Positions 1-11,746 of a stretch of DNA of 64,000 nucleotides are shown here, in pieces. Made by a program: the position numbers and the translations under genes. The notes under the pieces are model-generated. The model saw nothing but the letters and a program-made list of their open reading frames with translations. It searched no databases and had not been told where the DNA came from. Origin of the DNA: Lycium barbarum (Eukaryota > Streptophyta > Magnoliopsida > Solanales > Solanaceae); assembly GCF_019175385.1 (NCBI RefSeq), contig NC_083339.1, forward strand, positions 82,510,120 to 82,574,119, read 5' to 3'. Numbering within the stretch: the stretch's first letter is position 1; every line of letters starts with the position of its first letter.

Positions 1-224
1 GACGGGACAGGGCCCTGCCGTACCCCTGGATAAACATATATACATATACATCGAAAGATCTGTACCAAAAGTCTAGGCTCCGGAACAATGGAGCTTTCCA
101 AGACAGCTGAGTAGAAATCCAAAGCTAGAGGATCACCAGATCGAGTATCTGTACATGCGGGCATGAAACGCCATAATCACATCATCATAGCATCATATCA
201 TCATATCATCACATCATCATATCG

Positions 225-273
<49 letters not shown>

Positions 274-1847
274 GTACCCGGCTCTCTAGTGAGGGACTCG
301 GAGAACAATGCTGTGACACTGTGCACGAAAACATACCTGGCACGGGACTCGGTGAAAGATATATTGAGGCATGCACAAGCAGAGTAATGAGAAACCATAT
401 GCAAACTAAATTACATCTGAGACTCAATGGAATATTCAAATGAACTATCATTTGGAAATCAAGACAATAGTCATATCAAGTATCCTTCGAATGTCACGAT
501 GGAACATATCAAATAGAACTTCAGAAATCATAGACATGTATCAAGACACAATGAAATAGCTTCTGGAAATCAAGAACATTAGCCATCCTAGTAGCTCTAT
601 GAATAGGAATTTGTTTGAAGTTATACATATGTCGTCTACTTGTTTCATAAAGATCATGCCAAAAAGAAGGAAGGGTTAGCTTTACACACCTGTTATGGGT
701 TGACCGTAACCAAGTTCGCTTCATCGCCCCTTTATCCTATTTAATATGAAAGTAACGCTATCGTTAGTAAACTATACTTTCTAGCTTATAAATCTACAAC
801 CAATCGCTTATAGGAATCATTCTTTAGTTAAGAACTTAATGGAAATCAGGCAGCATTTCCCCTATATAACTCGCCTAACCCAAACTTCCAATTAATCTCC
901 TGTTATCACAGCACTACCAACAACAAGAGTAATAGAAATATTCATATCAAATCCTTAAGATCCAGCCCATAAACAACTCAAACAACCCAATAACCTTTCT
1001 TAATCCTTTTTCCAATCCAAATCACTAATATTTAAGATTATACACCAAACATACCAACATACGCTGTGTATACGATACGTTATACACTTGTTTTTCCATA
1101 TTAGAGCCATATCAACGACAACACAACAACAACACAAACAACAACATACGAACATAAGACCACGCTTTTAATCCTTCAACTCAACAAGAACAACCCACAA
1201 CTTTATGAACATTTAATCCAATTCATATTTCAACAATTCCATATAATACAAATTAATCTCTCCATTACAACATCTTTAACTCCAGTTACATTTCAAGATG
1301 AAGAAATCTTACCTTGAATTGATTAGGACAGATCCTATAATAACTTGCTCAATTCGAACCACTTCTATTTCCCGCACTTCGACACCCTTAGGGGGATGCC
1401 TTCTTGACGTGTAAAACACCTTAGGAGATTAAATTTGTTTTTGTTCACCATAGCAGCTGGCCGTGAGTTGCTCCAAATCTGCCATGGTCGTGAGTTGCCA
1501 TGGCATGAAAGCTCTCTTCTCTTTCAATTTTGTTTATCTCTAATTCAAACTGAGGTTGGAATGAATTGGAAATGGCAAGGTGATTTATGAGTCATTATAA
1601 AGCCTTATATAGGCAGCTCCTTAATGGGACACGTGTCCACCCTTTTGACATGTGTCCCACTCAATTAACCACCAATCAAATTCCGCCATGTGTTGTGGGG
1701 CCCGCTTAGTGGTCTAGTTAGCTTAATTAATCATTAATCCCCACTTAATAATATAATCATGGTTAATTAATCCCTAATCTCCACTAGTATTTCCACACCA
1801 ATTGAACTTTACAAGAAATCGTGTATTATGAAAATCGGGATATAGCA
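1..1847 (-). repeat. RA 3' LTR, truncated by window start
   Basis: It aligns by eye with 6466-8893 from the GACGGGACAGGG stretch onward and ends at 1847 just before a PPT. The terminal bases here are GCA where the partner LTR has ACA. Compared with the partner it lacks about 215 bp after GGGCATGAAA (near 165), which removes the conserved double-hairpin block, and it carries a longer AT dinucleotide run at 227-270. A donor-like AAG/GTAAGA on the minus strand lies at 1313, about 290 nt after a TATATAAGG box near 1605. Confidence 0.85.
227..270. repeat. (AT)n microsatellite
   Basis: About 22 AT units lie within the RA 3' LTR. The corresponding site in the other RA LTR (about 7302-7318) has only about 8 units, so the run changed length after insertion. 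It produces artificial Tyr-Ile ORFs on both strands. Confidence 0.9.
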
Positions 1848-1883
1848 TCCTTCCCCTCTTTGGAACATTCGTCCTCGAATGTT
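1848..1883 (-). promoter_or_regulatory. RA polypurine tract with upstream hairpin
   Basis: On the minus strand a purine run (AAAGAGGGGAAGGA) abuts the 3' LTR. This is where plus-strand DNA synthesis is primed during reverse transcription. Immediately upstream is the hairpin AACATTCG/CGAATGTT with a 4-nt loop (1864-1883). The same hairpin lies next to the PPT of every other element here that keeps one. Confidence 0.85.
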
Positions 1884-4800
1884 AAACTAATCCTGTGCTC
1901 CCAATACTTCCTTAAACGTTCTTTTACTGAATTATACTTTTCACATGACCCTTTCGTTGGTCAATTTCCTTCAATCTATTATAATGCATTTTAGATCTCT
2001 ACGTAACCATTCCCGTAATTTTCCTCCTTCTGTTGCTTCTCGAGGTAATTATTCCACGTCGTTGTCTTTACTCTCCTCTTTATTTCGCAGTCGGTTGTCA
2101 GTTTTATTGCGAGCTCTTCTGCTGAAATGTTACTCCTTCTCTTGTCTGCATACTGTTCAGTTGTGCTGTCACTGATTTATTCGTACTTGTATTCATGGTG
2201 CACTTAGTCATAACTTGACTCTCTCTTTTCTATAGTTACTCCCTTAAGATGATGTATCGTTCACTTCACATTACCTTCTAATCTTTAAATAAGATCTTGT
2301 AACGCGTAGACATCCCTCATCGATTTATTAGACTTTACAATTCTTGGAGTATTTCATACCTCCGGTAACTTGTAGACCCTTCACAGGCTCCACGAATAAA
2401 ACGCCATTTCCCAGGGTGTAACATTATTTTACTCCAATAACCTTGCTTTGCTCTACTGTTACAGTTCATATTCTGGAAGCTTCAGCATCATGTGTCATTT
2501 TTCGACTTTCCTTAAAAGGTCTTTAACTGTCACTTTGCTTTTAGCTCTTGATCTGGGCCTTTAGGGTTGGCTATCAAGTAGCGCTAGAGTTCCCTCATCT
2601 TATAACTTGACATAGCCGCTCTGTGATCTGTCTATTATCGACTGGTATAACTCCGAAAGAGTTCTTGATTTGACATATAAATTCACTGTCATATTGTACG
2701 AATATGATCAGCTCGTCCTGATCGTCTCGCTTAGGCTAATTCACAATTTCTCTTAACCCAACTTATAACACTTTAGGCGTATTCTATTGCCCCTTTACCC
2801 AGATTTTGCTTTTAGTTTTACTGTCACACATTATGTTGCAATCTTTACACAAATATGTGAAAGTGCTCAAATTAGCCCGAGAAATACCTTAGCGTCGTCT
2901 CGCTAGTCTTTATGTAGACCTTACATTCTTTTCTTATATCTTTCAGTTGATATCGGGGCTCAACTATGGCTTTTTCCCTCAGTACTAATCCTATCTCGGT
3001 ACTTGGTTCAAACCATCTTACACCTTTCCCTAATGTATCCAAAATATCGTAACCACATTGTTATTACTGAATCCTCACTCTTCTTATCAAGTATTCAATT
3101 GGTTTCATTCTTAACATACAAATATGCGTAGATCGCATAACTATTCTTGTATAACTTGTACAAAGTACATCCAATCTTAGTCATAGTCTTTCCTTCTCCT
3201 GGTTCATTCTGCTTTACATATCTTATTTCTACTAAAACTCACTTGCTGTCTATCTTGTCATACTCCTTTCCCTTCCTTTATTCACCATTTGATTTTCTCA
3301 TGTCCTACTATAGGAGATTTCCTATCCCTTTTTCTTTGCTACTTATAAGTCACAATATCATTAGCAAACAACTCCGTTGCCAACATCTTAACCTCTAATC
3401 TAGTATAGCATTACCATCCCTTATAATATTTCTTAAGTTACTCGTTACCATTCTCTTATCGTATTCTTCCTTTTTATAATCATCCACTTTCTAATGTCAT
3501 ATTATCCAAGATCTTTACAGATGCTTCTCCGCACCATCTCAAATATCGTCCTGACTTCTATCCATTCATTGTTGGCTTTCAGATCTTACTAACTTGTCCC
3601 AACGAGGGATCTCACTTAACGTTTGAGTATCCATATCAGATATATTATAGTGTCAATTGTTTCCATTTATACTTACTTTGATCTCACCCGCTTCCCCCCT
3701 TTTGGGTTGTACTTATACCATTATCTGTTTATATTCTGCTTTATGTCCCTATTTCCAATCCCAAAGTCATTTGATCCCAACTGTGCCATATCTGTGTCTT
3801 TCCTTTATAATCTCTAACTTCGATTATCCGGGTACGAAATCTTAACAAAATCTCGAAGCGATGAGAACTCTTCTATGTATAGTACAAAATCCCATCTAAT
3901 CATCTGTACTCAAGTAATGCAACCCATGTAGCAACTCGTCCAAGGCCACATTCCACTTACTCCAACCAGTAATTAATTAGTACTTATAGTCGTTCCAAAT
4001 TCTCAAATAGGTAGCTCTTATATTCTGATGATAAGTGTTCAAAGCTCTCTTGTAACATTATCTATATCCCAACCTGTATCATATGTTTCCTCTAATGAAT
4101 TTACAATACATCATTTGTTCCTCAACTTACAGTCCCTGTCCCTTAAGGATTTCACAGGTGAAGTCGTATACGCACAGTACTCCTTTATGTCTTATGCTCT
4201 GTCACCCTTGTTGTGTACCCAACGCTAAATTCTAACTTACTCAAAATCATATCAAGTTTGTCTTAATGATAGTCTTATCTTGACGCCTTGTCGTCATATT
4301 ACACCTTTAAGTTCGTAGCCATATATTTCCCCTTTATCTTATACTCATACTCAATTAATTTTGTCTATCTAGGTGCTTCCTTTAGTATTCCCTTACCATT
4401 TCTCCAGTCTATGTCCATCTTTCATTCTGTGTACGAGGAATCTCACGCTATCTCTGTATCCTTCAGAAAACACTATTTCTGCATAATCCCTTTCTCATTC
4501 TCAAAACATATTTTGTTCATCCCTTCCTTATTCTTACCATCCCAGTCATTTTCTGGCACTCATTCCGCTTTGTTGCTCGTCTCTTTAGTCTAATCCTTCA
4601 CTGTTCCGCCACTTATATTACTCGTGTCCTCGGCCATACATGTTATAACCTATTACTGCACTATTGTCTCGCTCGCTTCCTTCTTATTTCCTTCTTTTAA
4701 TTAACTCCCTTTTTTGTGCTCGCTTTTGTTCCCGTCATCGCATAATCTTTGTTCGCGATTCTTACTATGATTTAATTACACTCTGTGGAGTAGGTGTACT

Positions 4801-5178
4801 TAACCTTTCACCCTTTCTGGTCAATCTTATCCTTACTGTCTCATAAGCTGTGTTATCAATATCGTCATATTTGTCGTAATTCTTCTTCCTCCGTACTTTT
4901 ATCTCAATCATACTATTACTCCTTTTAACTGCAAACTCGTCGTAATTTATCCCTACTTATCAGTTCACTCGATACCTCAATAAAATGTTTTGTTAGGATT
5001 TTCCACCTTTTTCTACATCATCCCTTAGTGTCACAAGCTCTTTCCAATTTATCCTATAATTTCATCAACAACGCATGAAATACATGATCTAAGACAACCC
5101 ACAAGTTTGAGTTTTCCTTCTACAAATTCCATCTCCAATTAGTTGATTAAGAACTAATAAACTCAAGGACATAAAGAT

Positions 5179-5310
5179 ATGATGAAATGTTATCTCAAGA
5201 ACACAAGAATGCTTCAATTCCAAGATTACGTCACCATGAAGCATCCTCCAAAACCGTCACAAGAAGAAGAACTAGAATCTGACAGGCATCACGGGACTCC
5301 TAATGCTTGA
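5179..5310 (+). other. Short ORF in RA interior, possible captured fragment
   Basis: A 43-codon ATG-to-TGA frame encodes a hydrophilic peptide with a Glu/Asp-rich centre and ends in TPNA. It runs against the element sense. The surrounding stretch (about 5100-5560) is less pyrimidine-biased than its neighbours, and an ATAAA-like hexamer follows the stop near 5400. I do not recognise the peptide. It may be the 3' end of a captured gene, or chance. Confidence 0.15.
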
Positions 5311-6368
5311 TTCACATAGTTTACCTTCAGATTTATTCTTGGATCATAAACGAACTATTTAGTTCATAAACTACTTGCTGTATACTTTGTACTCTTCAAA
5401 TAAAAGTGAAACTTAATTGTTGGACGTTTTTGGTCTTCAACACGAGCTTTTTCTAAGGCAAAATGTGGCTGGAAAGTATTCTTGTCCATTCAAAGGAATT
5501 GCAAACTTGCTGCTCATATATACTTCTTACGGATGACATGGAGGGTATCTCTTAAAGCTTTAGTCCAACATGATAAATTTACCATATCGATATCGACCTC
5601 ATAATTACTATTACTATCAATTCAACCGTTAACTTTATTTCTCGAAGTCAGCTGTACTCATCACTTAGTCAGATCTTCTTATTACTATTGACACGACCTT
5701 TCAAGAATATTACGAACTTGTATCTCATTCTCTTTTTGTTTCTAGGAAAATTTTGGCAGTGTTTCCTCTGTATTTCTTACTATCTCAAAGCCTGCACGTA
5801 GGGAATACCAACAATGCCTCACAGGGCCAACATATATATGTATATATTATATCATATCATAGCCGCACGGGGCTCCTCATATCAATAACAGTATGAAAAT
5901 GATGAACTTACCTCGTATGTCCAAATCGAACTGTACCTGTCACACTTTCCTGTTTACTTTCCCTTTCGATCTTTAACTACAGGTTTCAATCATACCTGTA
6001 ACATTCATTACGTATCTGACACGTACCCTGCTTACTTATCTTTTTACTGATTTGTTCAGCTTCTTCTGTTCACACCTTGAACTTATCAACAATATATATA
6101 CATTCAATACATTTTCTTACTATACTTCAATAACTTACCTTGATGATGGCCAGTTTGCCATTCTGTATATACAATTTCTGATAACGTAACCTCGATGAAA
6201 TATCTTACCTCTGTAACACCCAGTAGCATCATTTACCGTTTCTTATCGACATCACTCTCCTGCTGAAATCAAAGTTCAGTATATAAGGGATATCATTTCC
6301 TATCTCTTGGCTCTATCGCACGATCTAGATTAAAAAGGAAAAGTAACATCCTAAATGTCCTGTAGCTT

Positions 6369-6408
6369 CCTTTTTATAGATGTGGTGCACAACACACCGA
6401 CAAACAAG
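6369..6408 (-). ncRNA. RA leader hairpin (dimerisation-like)
   Basis: In element sense this is a long, imperfect stem just downstream of the PBS with GTGCAC in the apical loop. Matching hairpins lie at 10129-10167, 18430-18469 and 60294-60333. RA's outer stem has decayed slightly, while the GTGCAC loop is kept. Confidence 0.6.
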
Positions 6409-6449
6409 ACTCTACTAGACACGGTCTGTAGACACTCCGAGGATGAACT

Positions 6450-6461
6450 GCTCTGATACCA
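6450..6461 (-). promoter_or_regulatory. RA primer binding site (tRNA-iMet)
   Basis: The minus strand reads TGGTATCAGAGC, the complement of the 3' end of plant initiator tRNA-Met. It is separated from the LTR end (6466) by AAAG. It fixes the orientation of RA and the inner edge of its 5' LTR. Confidence 0.95.
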
Positions 6462-6465
6462 CTTT

Positions 6466-8893
6466 TGTCACGACCCAACCCCATGGGCCATGACTAGTGC
6501 CCGAGCTGGACACTCACATACGTACCTGTTAGGTATAGTCAAAGCGAATCTATGAAACAATATGAAACTTGCATAAGAACTACAAAGGTTCATAACGTCA
6601 TCATATATATACATACTCAAATAACCTGTCTCCTGAGGAGTCACAACTAATCAGAACATACTATGATACGCAAGCCGACAAGGCTGCCACTACATATCAA
6701 TATCATACGCAAGCCGACAAGGCTGTCGCAACATATCAATATCATACGCAAGCCGACAAGGCTGCCACAACATATCAATATCCATAGCACATCGTATAGA
6801 CACAGCTGAACCAACTTATACACAACTCACACATATGTCTACAGACCTCTAAGAGTATCGATGGTGAAATATGACGGGACAGGGCCCCACCGTACCCCTG
6901 GATAAACATATATGCATATACATCGAAAGATCTGTACCAAAAGTCTTGGCTCCGGAACAATGGAGCTTTCCAAGACAGCAGAGTAGAAATCCTAAGCTGG
7001 AGGATCACCAGATCGAGTATCTGTACCAGCGGGCATGAAATGCAGCCCCCCGAAGAAAGGGGGTCAGTATGGAATATGTACTGAGTATATTAAGCATGTG
7101 ATACGGTAAAGAGGATCATAACTGAAATAGAGGTCACAGGAGACAAGTATGACATTCAAAATACCAATACATTTGCCTTATGAAATGTAAATCATGCATA
7201 TCAATATCATAGATCATACCCGGCCCATTATGGGACTCGGTGAATAAAGTTATCCTTGGCGCCATAATCACATCATCACATCATCATATCATCATATCAA
7301 ATATATATATATATATACCATACCCGGCCCTCTAGTGAGGGACTCGGTGAACAATGTAGTGAAACTGTGCAAGAAAACATACCCGGCCCGGGACTCGGTG
7401 AAAGATATCTTGAGGCATGCACGAGCAGAATAGTGAGCAACTGTATGCAAACTAAATCACATCTGAGACTCAATGGAATATTCAAACGAACTATCATTTG
7501 GAAATCAAGACAATAGTCATATCAAGTATCCTTCGAATGTCATGATGGAACATATCAAATAGAACTTCAGAAATCATAGACATGTATCAAGACACAATGA
7601 AATAGCTTCTGGAAATCAAGAACATTAGCCATCCTAGTAGCTCTATGAATAGGAATTTCTTTGAAGTTATACATATGTCGTCTACTTGTTTCATAAAGAT
7701 CATGCAAAAAAGAAGGAAGGGGTAGCTTTACATACCTGTTATAGGTTGACCGTAACCAAGTTCGCTTCGTCGCCCCTTTATCCTAATTAATATGAAAGTA
7801 ATGCTATCGTTAGTAAACTATACTTTCTAGCTTATAAATCTACAACCAATCGCTTATAGGAATCATTCTTTAGTTAAGAACTTAATGGAAATCGGGCAGC
7901 ATTTCCCCTATATAACTCGCCTAACCCAAACTTCCAATTAATCTCCTGTTATCACAGCAATACCAACAACAATAGTAATAGAAATATTCATATCAAATCC
8001 TTAAGATCCAGCCCATAAACAAGTCAAAAAACCCAATAACCTTTCTTAATCCTTTTTCCAATCCAAATCACTAATATTTAAGATTATACACCAAACAGAC
8101 CAACATATGTTGTGTATACGATACGTTATACATTTCTTTTTCCATGTTATAGCCATATCAATGACAACACAACAACAACACAAACAACAACATACGAACA
8201 TAAGACCACGCTTTTTATCTTTCAACTCAACAAGAACAGCCCACAACTTTATGAACATTTAATCCAATTCATATTTCAACAATTCCATATAATACAAATT
8301 AATCTCTCCATTACAACATCTTTAACTCCAATCACATTTCAAGATGAAGAAATCTTACCTTGAATTGATTAGGACAGATCCTATAATAACTTGCTCAATT
8401 CGCACCACTTCCATTTCCCGCTCTTCGACACCCTTAGGTGGCTGCCTTGTTGACGTGTAAAACACATTAGGAGATTATAATTTTTTTTGTTCACCATAGC
8501 AGCTGGCCGTGTGCTGCTCCAAATCTGCCATGGCCGTGAGTTGCCATGGCATGAAAGCTCTCTTTTCTTTCAATATTGTTTATCTCTAATTCAAACTGAG
8601 GTTGGAATGAATTGTAAATGGCAAGGTGATTTATGAGTCATTATAAAACCTTATATAGGCAGCCCCTCCATAGAACACGTGTCCACCTTTTTGACGTGTG
8701 TCCCACTCAATTAACCACCAATCAAATTCTGCCATCTGTTGTGGGGCCCGCTTAGTGGTCTAGTTAGCTTAATTAATCATTAATCCCCACTTAATAATAT
8801 AATCATGGTTAATTAATCCCTAATCTATACTATTATTTCCACACCAATTGAACTTTACAAGCAATCGTGTATTATGCAAATCGGGATATAACA
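6466..8893 (-). repeat. RA 5' LTR
   Basis: A 2428-bp LTR that begins TGTCACGACCC and ends ATAACA on the plus strand. It contains three 39-bp AAGCCGACAAGGCT units (6666-6782), the conserved double-hairpin block (about 7030-7090), an (AT)n run (about 7302-7318), the GGGGAAATGCTGCC motif (about 7895-7910), a donor-like AAG/GTAAGA whose exon side ends at 8359, and a TATATAAGG box near 8655. Promoter and donor roles are inferred from position and conservation. Confidence 0.9.
6666..6782 (-). repeat. Three tandem 39-bp units (AAGCCGACAAGGCT type)
   Basis: Each unit contains ATACGCAAGCCGACAAGGCT followed by a TGCCAC-like tail and ACATATCAATAT. A longer related array lies in the R5 LTR (52911-53097), and single or double copies occur in other LTRs (about 51160-51205, 60630-60690). 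Confidence 0.9.
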
Positions 8894-9038
8894 ATGTGCA
8901 AGTGACAGAAAAGTTAACTTATGAAGAAGTGCCCATTGCCATACTAGATAGGCAAGTACGGAGGCTTAGAAACAAAGAAGTTGCCTCAGTTAAGGTTTTA
9001 TGGAGAAGCATTAAACGTGAAGAAATGACATGAGAAGC
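8894..9038 (+). pseudogene. R0: integrase chromodomain fragment (Tekay-type Ty3/gypsy)
   Basis: The plus frame reads TEKLTYEEVPIAILDRQVRR and continues into NKEVASVKVLW, then REEMT followed by a stop in place of the usual Trp. It matches the C-terminal chromodomain-like region of the R6 integrase (63132-64000, minus). The 5' side is cut by RA. The 3' side is joined directly to the middle of an R1-type LTR at a shared AAGCT (about 9034-9038). It is a dead remnant of an element whose upstream part should lie left of the window. Confidence 0.85.
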
Positions 9039-9354
9039 TCTCATGCATGTCTTATGGCCAATGTTCCGGAAAAAAAAAAGAGTCTACCTTCATAGAGGAT
9101 TTCCTATGAGGTAAAAGGTAAGACATATGCCATAGATGCGAGGATGGTAATGATGAGCCTAAGTCTAAAGGTTATAAAGTCTATCTTAAGATAGTTATAC
9201 GATGTTCATGCTACGAATATGATATGATTTTCATAGATTGTTTTTAAATTCAAATGTATGCCTAAATGAAAGGTTACGATAAGCTTATGAGATGTATGTG
9301 ATGGCAATGATGATGATGATATATACCGAGCCTTGTTACGATGTATGTGATACT

Positions 9355-9455
9355 GTCAAGCCAATATGTGGCCGAATACGGAAGACATGTATGTGACATT
9401 GTCGAGCCACTATGTGGCCGAATACGGATATTGTCGAGCCACTACGTGGCCGAAT
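9355..9455 (+). repeat. Three GAGCCAC-GTGGCCGAATACGG repeats
   Basis: Imperfect tandem units with the inner palindrome GCCAC-N3-GTGGC. Longer or shifted versions lie in S1 (13101-13236) and in the R1 3' LTR (about 46270-46389, interrupted by S3). Confidence 0.85.
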
Positions 9456-9667
9456 ACGAATTATGCTTTATGTGTATGAGCAGATACGGTGCTACGATGA
9501 TGAAGTATATGATACAATGATGCATGCGCTATGATGATTCATGTACTACGATTTTGTATATATAATATATGTATGAAATGTATTCATCCTTAAAGGTCAC
9601 ACAGGTTTCGCCTTCACCTTATGACTTATGATTTCCCTACCATGTTTATTTCATTCATGCCTTATAA

Positions 9668-9737
9668 ACTCAGTACAATATTCGTACTGATGTCCGTTTT
9701 CTTTGGACGCTGTGTTCATGCCCACAGGTAGACAGGG
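9668..9737 (+). ncRNA. Conserved LTR double hairpin (R1 5' LTR)
   Basis: First hairpin: CAGTAC / GTACTG around a short loop. Second: GTCC / GGAC around a T-rich loop. It is followed by GTGTTCATGCCCACAGGT. Equivalent blocks occur in nearly every LTR in the window, in the same order, with different but still pairing second stems. The function is unknown; the transcript is inferred. Confidence 0.6.
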
Positions 9738-10073
9738 AGACGGCGCAGACCTATAGGAGCTATCAGCAGATTTACAGGAGCACTCCATTATTCCAGAGGT
9801 ACTAATTGGGTTTATCCTTTTGTGTATATATATGTATATGTATTTAGTGCACGACGGGGTCTTGTCCCATCCATATGTCTAGTACTCTAGTAGAGGCTCG
9901 TAGATACGTATGTGTGGGTAGTATGGTCTTAACGAAAAATGATTTTTTTTCTATGTTGTGAGTATGAATTTGATAAAAGAACGCTTAATGAGTATGATGA
10001 GTAGTGGAATAAGTGGTGCTTGGTGGTTTGCCCCGGGTACCCGTCGCAGCCCCTAGTCGGGTCGTGACAAAAG

Positions 10074-10085
10074 TGGTATCAGAGC
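10074..10085 (+). promoter_or_regulatory. R1 primer binding site (tRNA-iMet)
   Basis: TGGTATCAGAGC follows the LTR end (10069) and an AAAG spacer. It confirms that 9034-10069 is a 5' LTR in plus orientation. Confidence 0.95.
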
Positions 10086-10128
10086 AGTTCAGTCCTAGGA
10101 AGTGTCTACGAGCCGTGTCTAGTAGAGT

Positions 10129-10167
10129 CTTGTTTATGGTGTGTTGCACGCCACACTAATAAACAGG
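10129..10167 (+). ncRNA. R1 leader hairpin (dimerisation-like)
   Basis: Outer stem CTTGTTTAT / ATAAACAGG, inner stem GGTGTG / CACACT (with one G-T pair), loop TTGCACGC. The sequence differs from the R2 hairpin but pairing is maintained. Confidence 0.6.
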
Positions 10168-10276
10168 AGGCTACAGGGCATTTAGGAAAAATGACCATCT
10201 TTCATCTTAAGAGATCGTGCGATAGAAGTTGTGTTATAAGATTTTCTCCTCTTAATAGTGTGCTATGATTTCAGAA

Positions 10277-11288
10277 ATGCCGCCAAAAGGAAAGGCTACA
10301 GCCTCCCAGAAGGGCAAAACTATGATGAAAAGGCGGATAGAAAGAGAGCCTCCAAGGGATGTAGAAGAGGGCGATTCAAATAATGAGGCCCCATCTAACA
10401 CTTCATCCACCCCGCCCAATGTAGAAGAATAAGGAGGAGCTTCAACTCTAGTTCCTCCACCAGTTGCTTCGGGTCAACAAGTGACCGAGGCTATCAACTT
10501 ATTGACACAACTAGTTGCCGCCCAGACAGAACGGTAGGGTTCAGGTTCAAGTGACAGGGCCGTTAGTACTAGAGCCCGTGATTTTATGAGTTTGAATCCT
10601 CCGGAGTTTTTCGGGCCAAAGCCGGATGAAGACCCTCAAGGTTTTATTGATGAAATGTTGAGAACATTAAAGATTATCCATGCCTCCAAAACTGAATTGT
10701 GGAGTTAGCATCTTATAGACTCCGGGATATGTCAGTCTTATGGTATAATAACTGGGTATCATCAAGGAAAGAGAATGCGCCTCCTCCGGTTTGGCAAGAA
10801 TTTGTAGATGTCTTCATCCGCCACTATTTGCCACCCGAGGTCCGCCGAGCTAGAGCGGATAGGTTCTTAAATATGAAACAAGGAAATATGAGTGCTGGGA
10901 GTATATCCTTCAATTCAATTCATTGACTAGATATGCACCAACTATGGTGGCCAATATATGAGATAGAGTGCACAAGTTTGTTAGTGGCCTAGGGCCACAT
11001 TTGTTCAAAGATTGCTTACCGGCTTCACTGCAAGGTGGGATGGATATTTCTCGCATTGAAGCCCATGCCCAAAATCTAGAAGAGCAACGACATCCGCAAA
11101 GGGGCGAGCCTGATATGGATAAGGGGCAAAGTAAGAGGGCCAGATCCATATGTGCCGATAGTGACTATAGAGGGGGATCGAGGCAGTCATATTCTCGACA
11201 CTCAGGCCAGTCGGCGACTAGTGTACCTCCACGAGTTGCAGGCCAGGGGTCCGATTGCTCTAGTCATCCCAGACCAGATCAGGGTTTC
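10277..11288 (+). pseudogene. gag: R1 gag, 5' part (interrupted)
   Basis: ATG at 10277 opens MPPKGKATASQKGK, the basic N-terminus typical of these Gag proteins. Downstream are the capsid-like motifs NPPEFFGPKPDEDPQGF, LASYRLRD, WQEFVDVFIRHYLPPE and RRARADRF, then GGMDISRIEAHAQ and a basic linker. In-frame stops (for example near 10430 and 10534) and frameshifts near 10700 and 10910 break it. S1 cuts it at 11288 and the zinc-knuckle part resumes at 26081. A pyrimidine-CAG acceptor-like site (AG at 10273-10274) lies just before the ATG. Confidence 0.9.
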
Positions 11289-11433
11289 TGTTACACCTCG
11301 GAATTTTCTCCGTGAACGTACAATGAACAGACCAACGAAGAGTATGAGTGTACGATGTTTTACTAATAAGGGGATGACTACTTATGAGTTTTGAAAATGC
11401 GAAACATGCAGATTTGCACTTCAGCCTAGTTGG

Positions 11434-11695
11434 TCGTAAAATAGAATACGGCCCGTAAAGTGGTTTACAAACCGTAAACTGCTATCGTCTTTCAACATTC
11501 AAAAACTTCAAATTTCTGCAAAATGTCTAAATGGTTAAATATGACTCAGAATACGGACCGTAAATCAAAATACGGCCCGTAAACTGTGACCGTAAACCCC
11601 CATGACTCCAGAAAACCTTTCTGGTTCTGTTATGCCTAAATACGGTCGTGAAGGACGGACCGTAAACCAGAATACGGCCCGTAAACTGGGTTTAC
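11434..11695 (+). promoter_or_regulatory. S1 palindrome array upstream of TATA box
   Basis: Repeated CCGTAAA half-sites and TACGGNCCGTA-type palindromes end about 50 bp before TATAAGG at 11747. The position suggests a U3 enhancer or repressor array. Counterparts in S2, the R1 3' LTR, S3 and R6 occupy the same place with diverged sequence. Confidence 0.55.
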
Positions 11696-11746
11696 GGCCA
11701 CTGTGCACTTCGACTACTGTTCATAAAAATCAGATTTTAAGTCAAG

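Larger units (their letters stand above)
1884..6449 (-). other. RA internal noncoding region
   Basis: About 4.6 kb, strongly pyrimidine-rich on the plus strand and therefore purine-rich in the element sense. No gag, PR, RT, RNase H or integrase motifs appear in any frame; the ORFs are short and low-complexity. Parts resemble the interior of R3: a block around 3350-3480 and another around 3690-3710 match about 35230-35540. A purine tract on the minus strand at 3691-3704 sits in that shared block. A polypyrimidine-CAG acceptor-like site (minus, 6263-6265) occupies the place where coding relatives begin gag. Confidence 0.7.
1..8893 (-). mobile_element. RA: minus-strand LTR retrotransposon with noncoding interior (LARD-like)
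   Basis: Two related LTRs flank about 4.6 kb of DNA. The left copy is cut by the window start. Read on the minus strand, the order is 5' LTR (6466-8893), PBS (6450-6461), interior, PPT (1848-1863), 3' LTR (1-1847). I see no gag, protease, RT or integrase in the interior. PBS, leader hairpin, PPT and LTR ends are kept, as expected for a large retrotransposon derivative that uses proteins from another element. It interrupts integrase-coding DNA at 8893/8894. Its TSD cannot be checked because the left end lies outside. Confidence 0.85.
9034..10069 (+). repeat. R1 5' LTR, 5'-truncated
   Basis: It matches the 3' part of the R1 3' LTR from AAGCTCTAATGCATG onward (compare about 45950-46389 and 48847-49557). 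It contains GTCGAGCCAC..GTGGCCGAATACGG repeats (9355-9455), the double-hairpin block (9668-9737) and ends GGGTCGTGACA. The promoter half is missing, so this copy could not drive transcription from its own U3. Confidence 0.9.

Noticed and set aside
163..451. ORFs of 74 and 80 codons on both strands
   Set aside because: They are created by an AT dinucleotide run (Tyr-Ile repeats) within an LTR.
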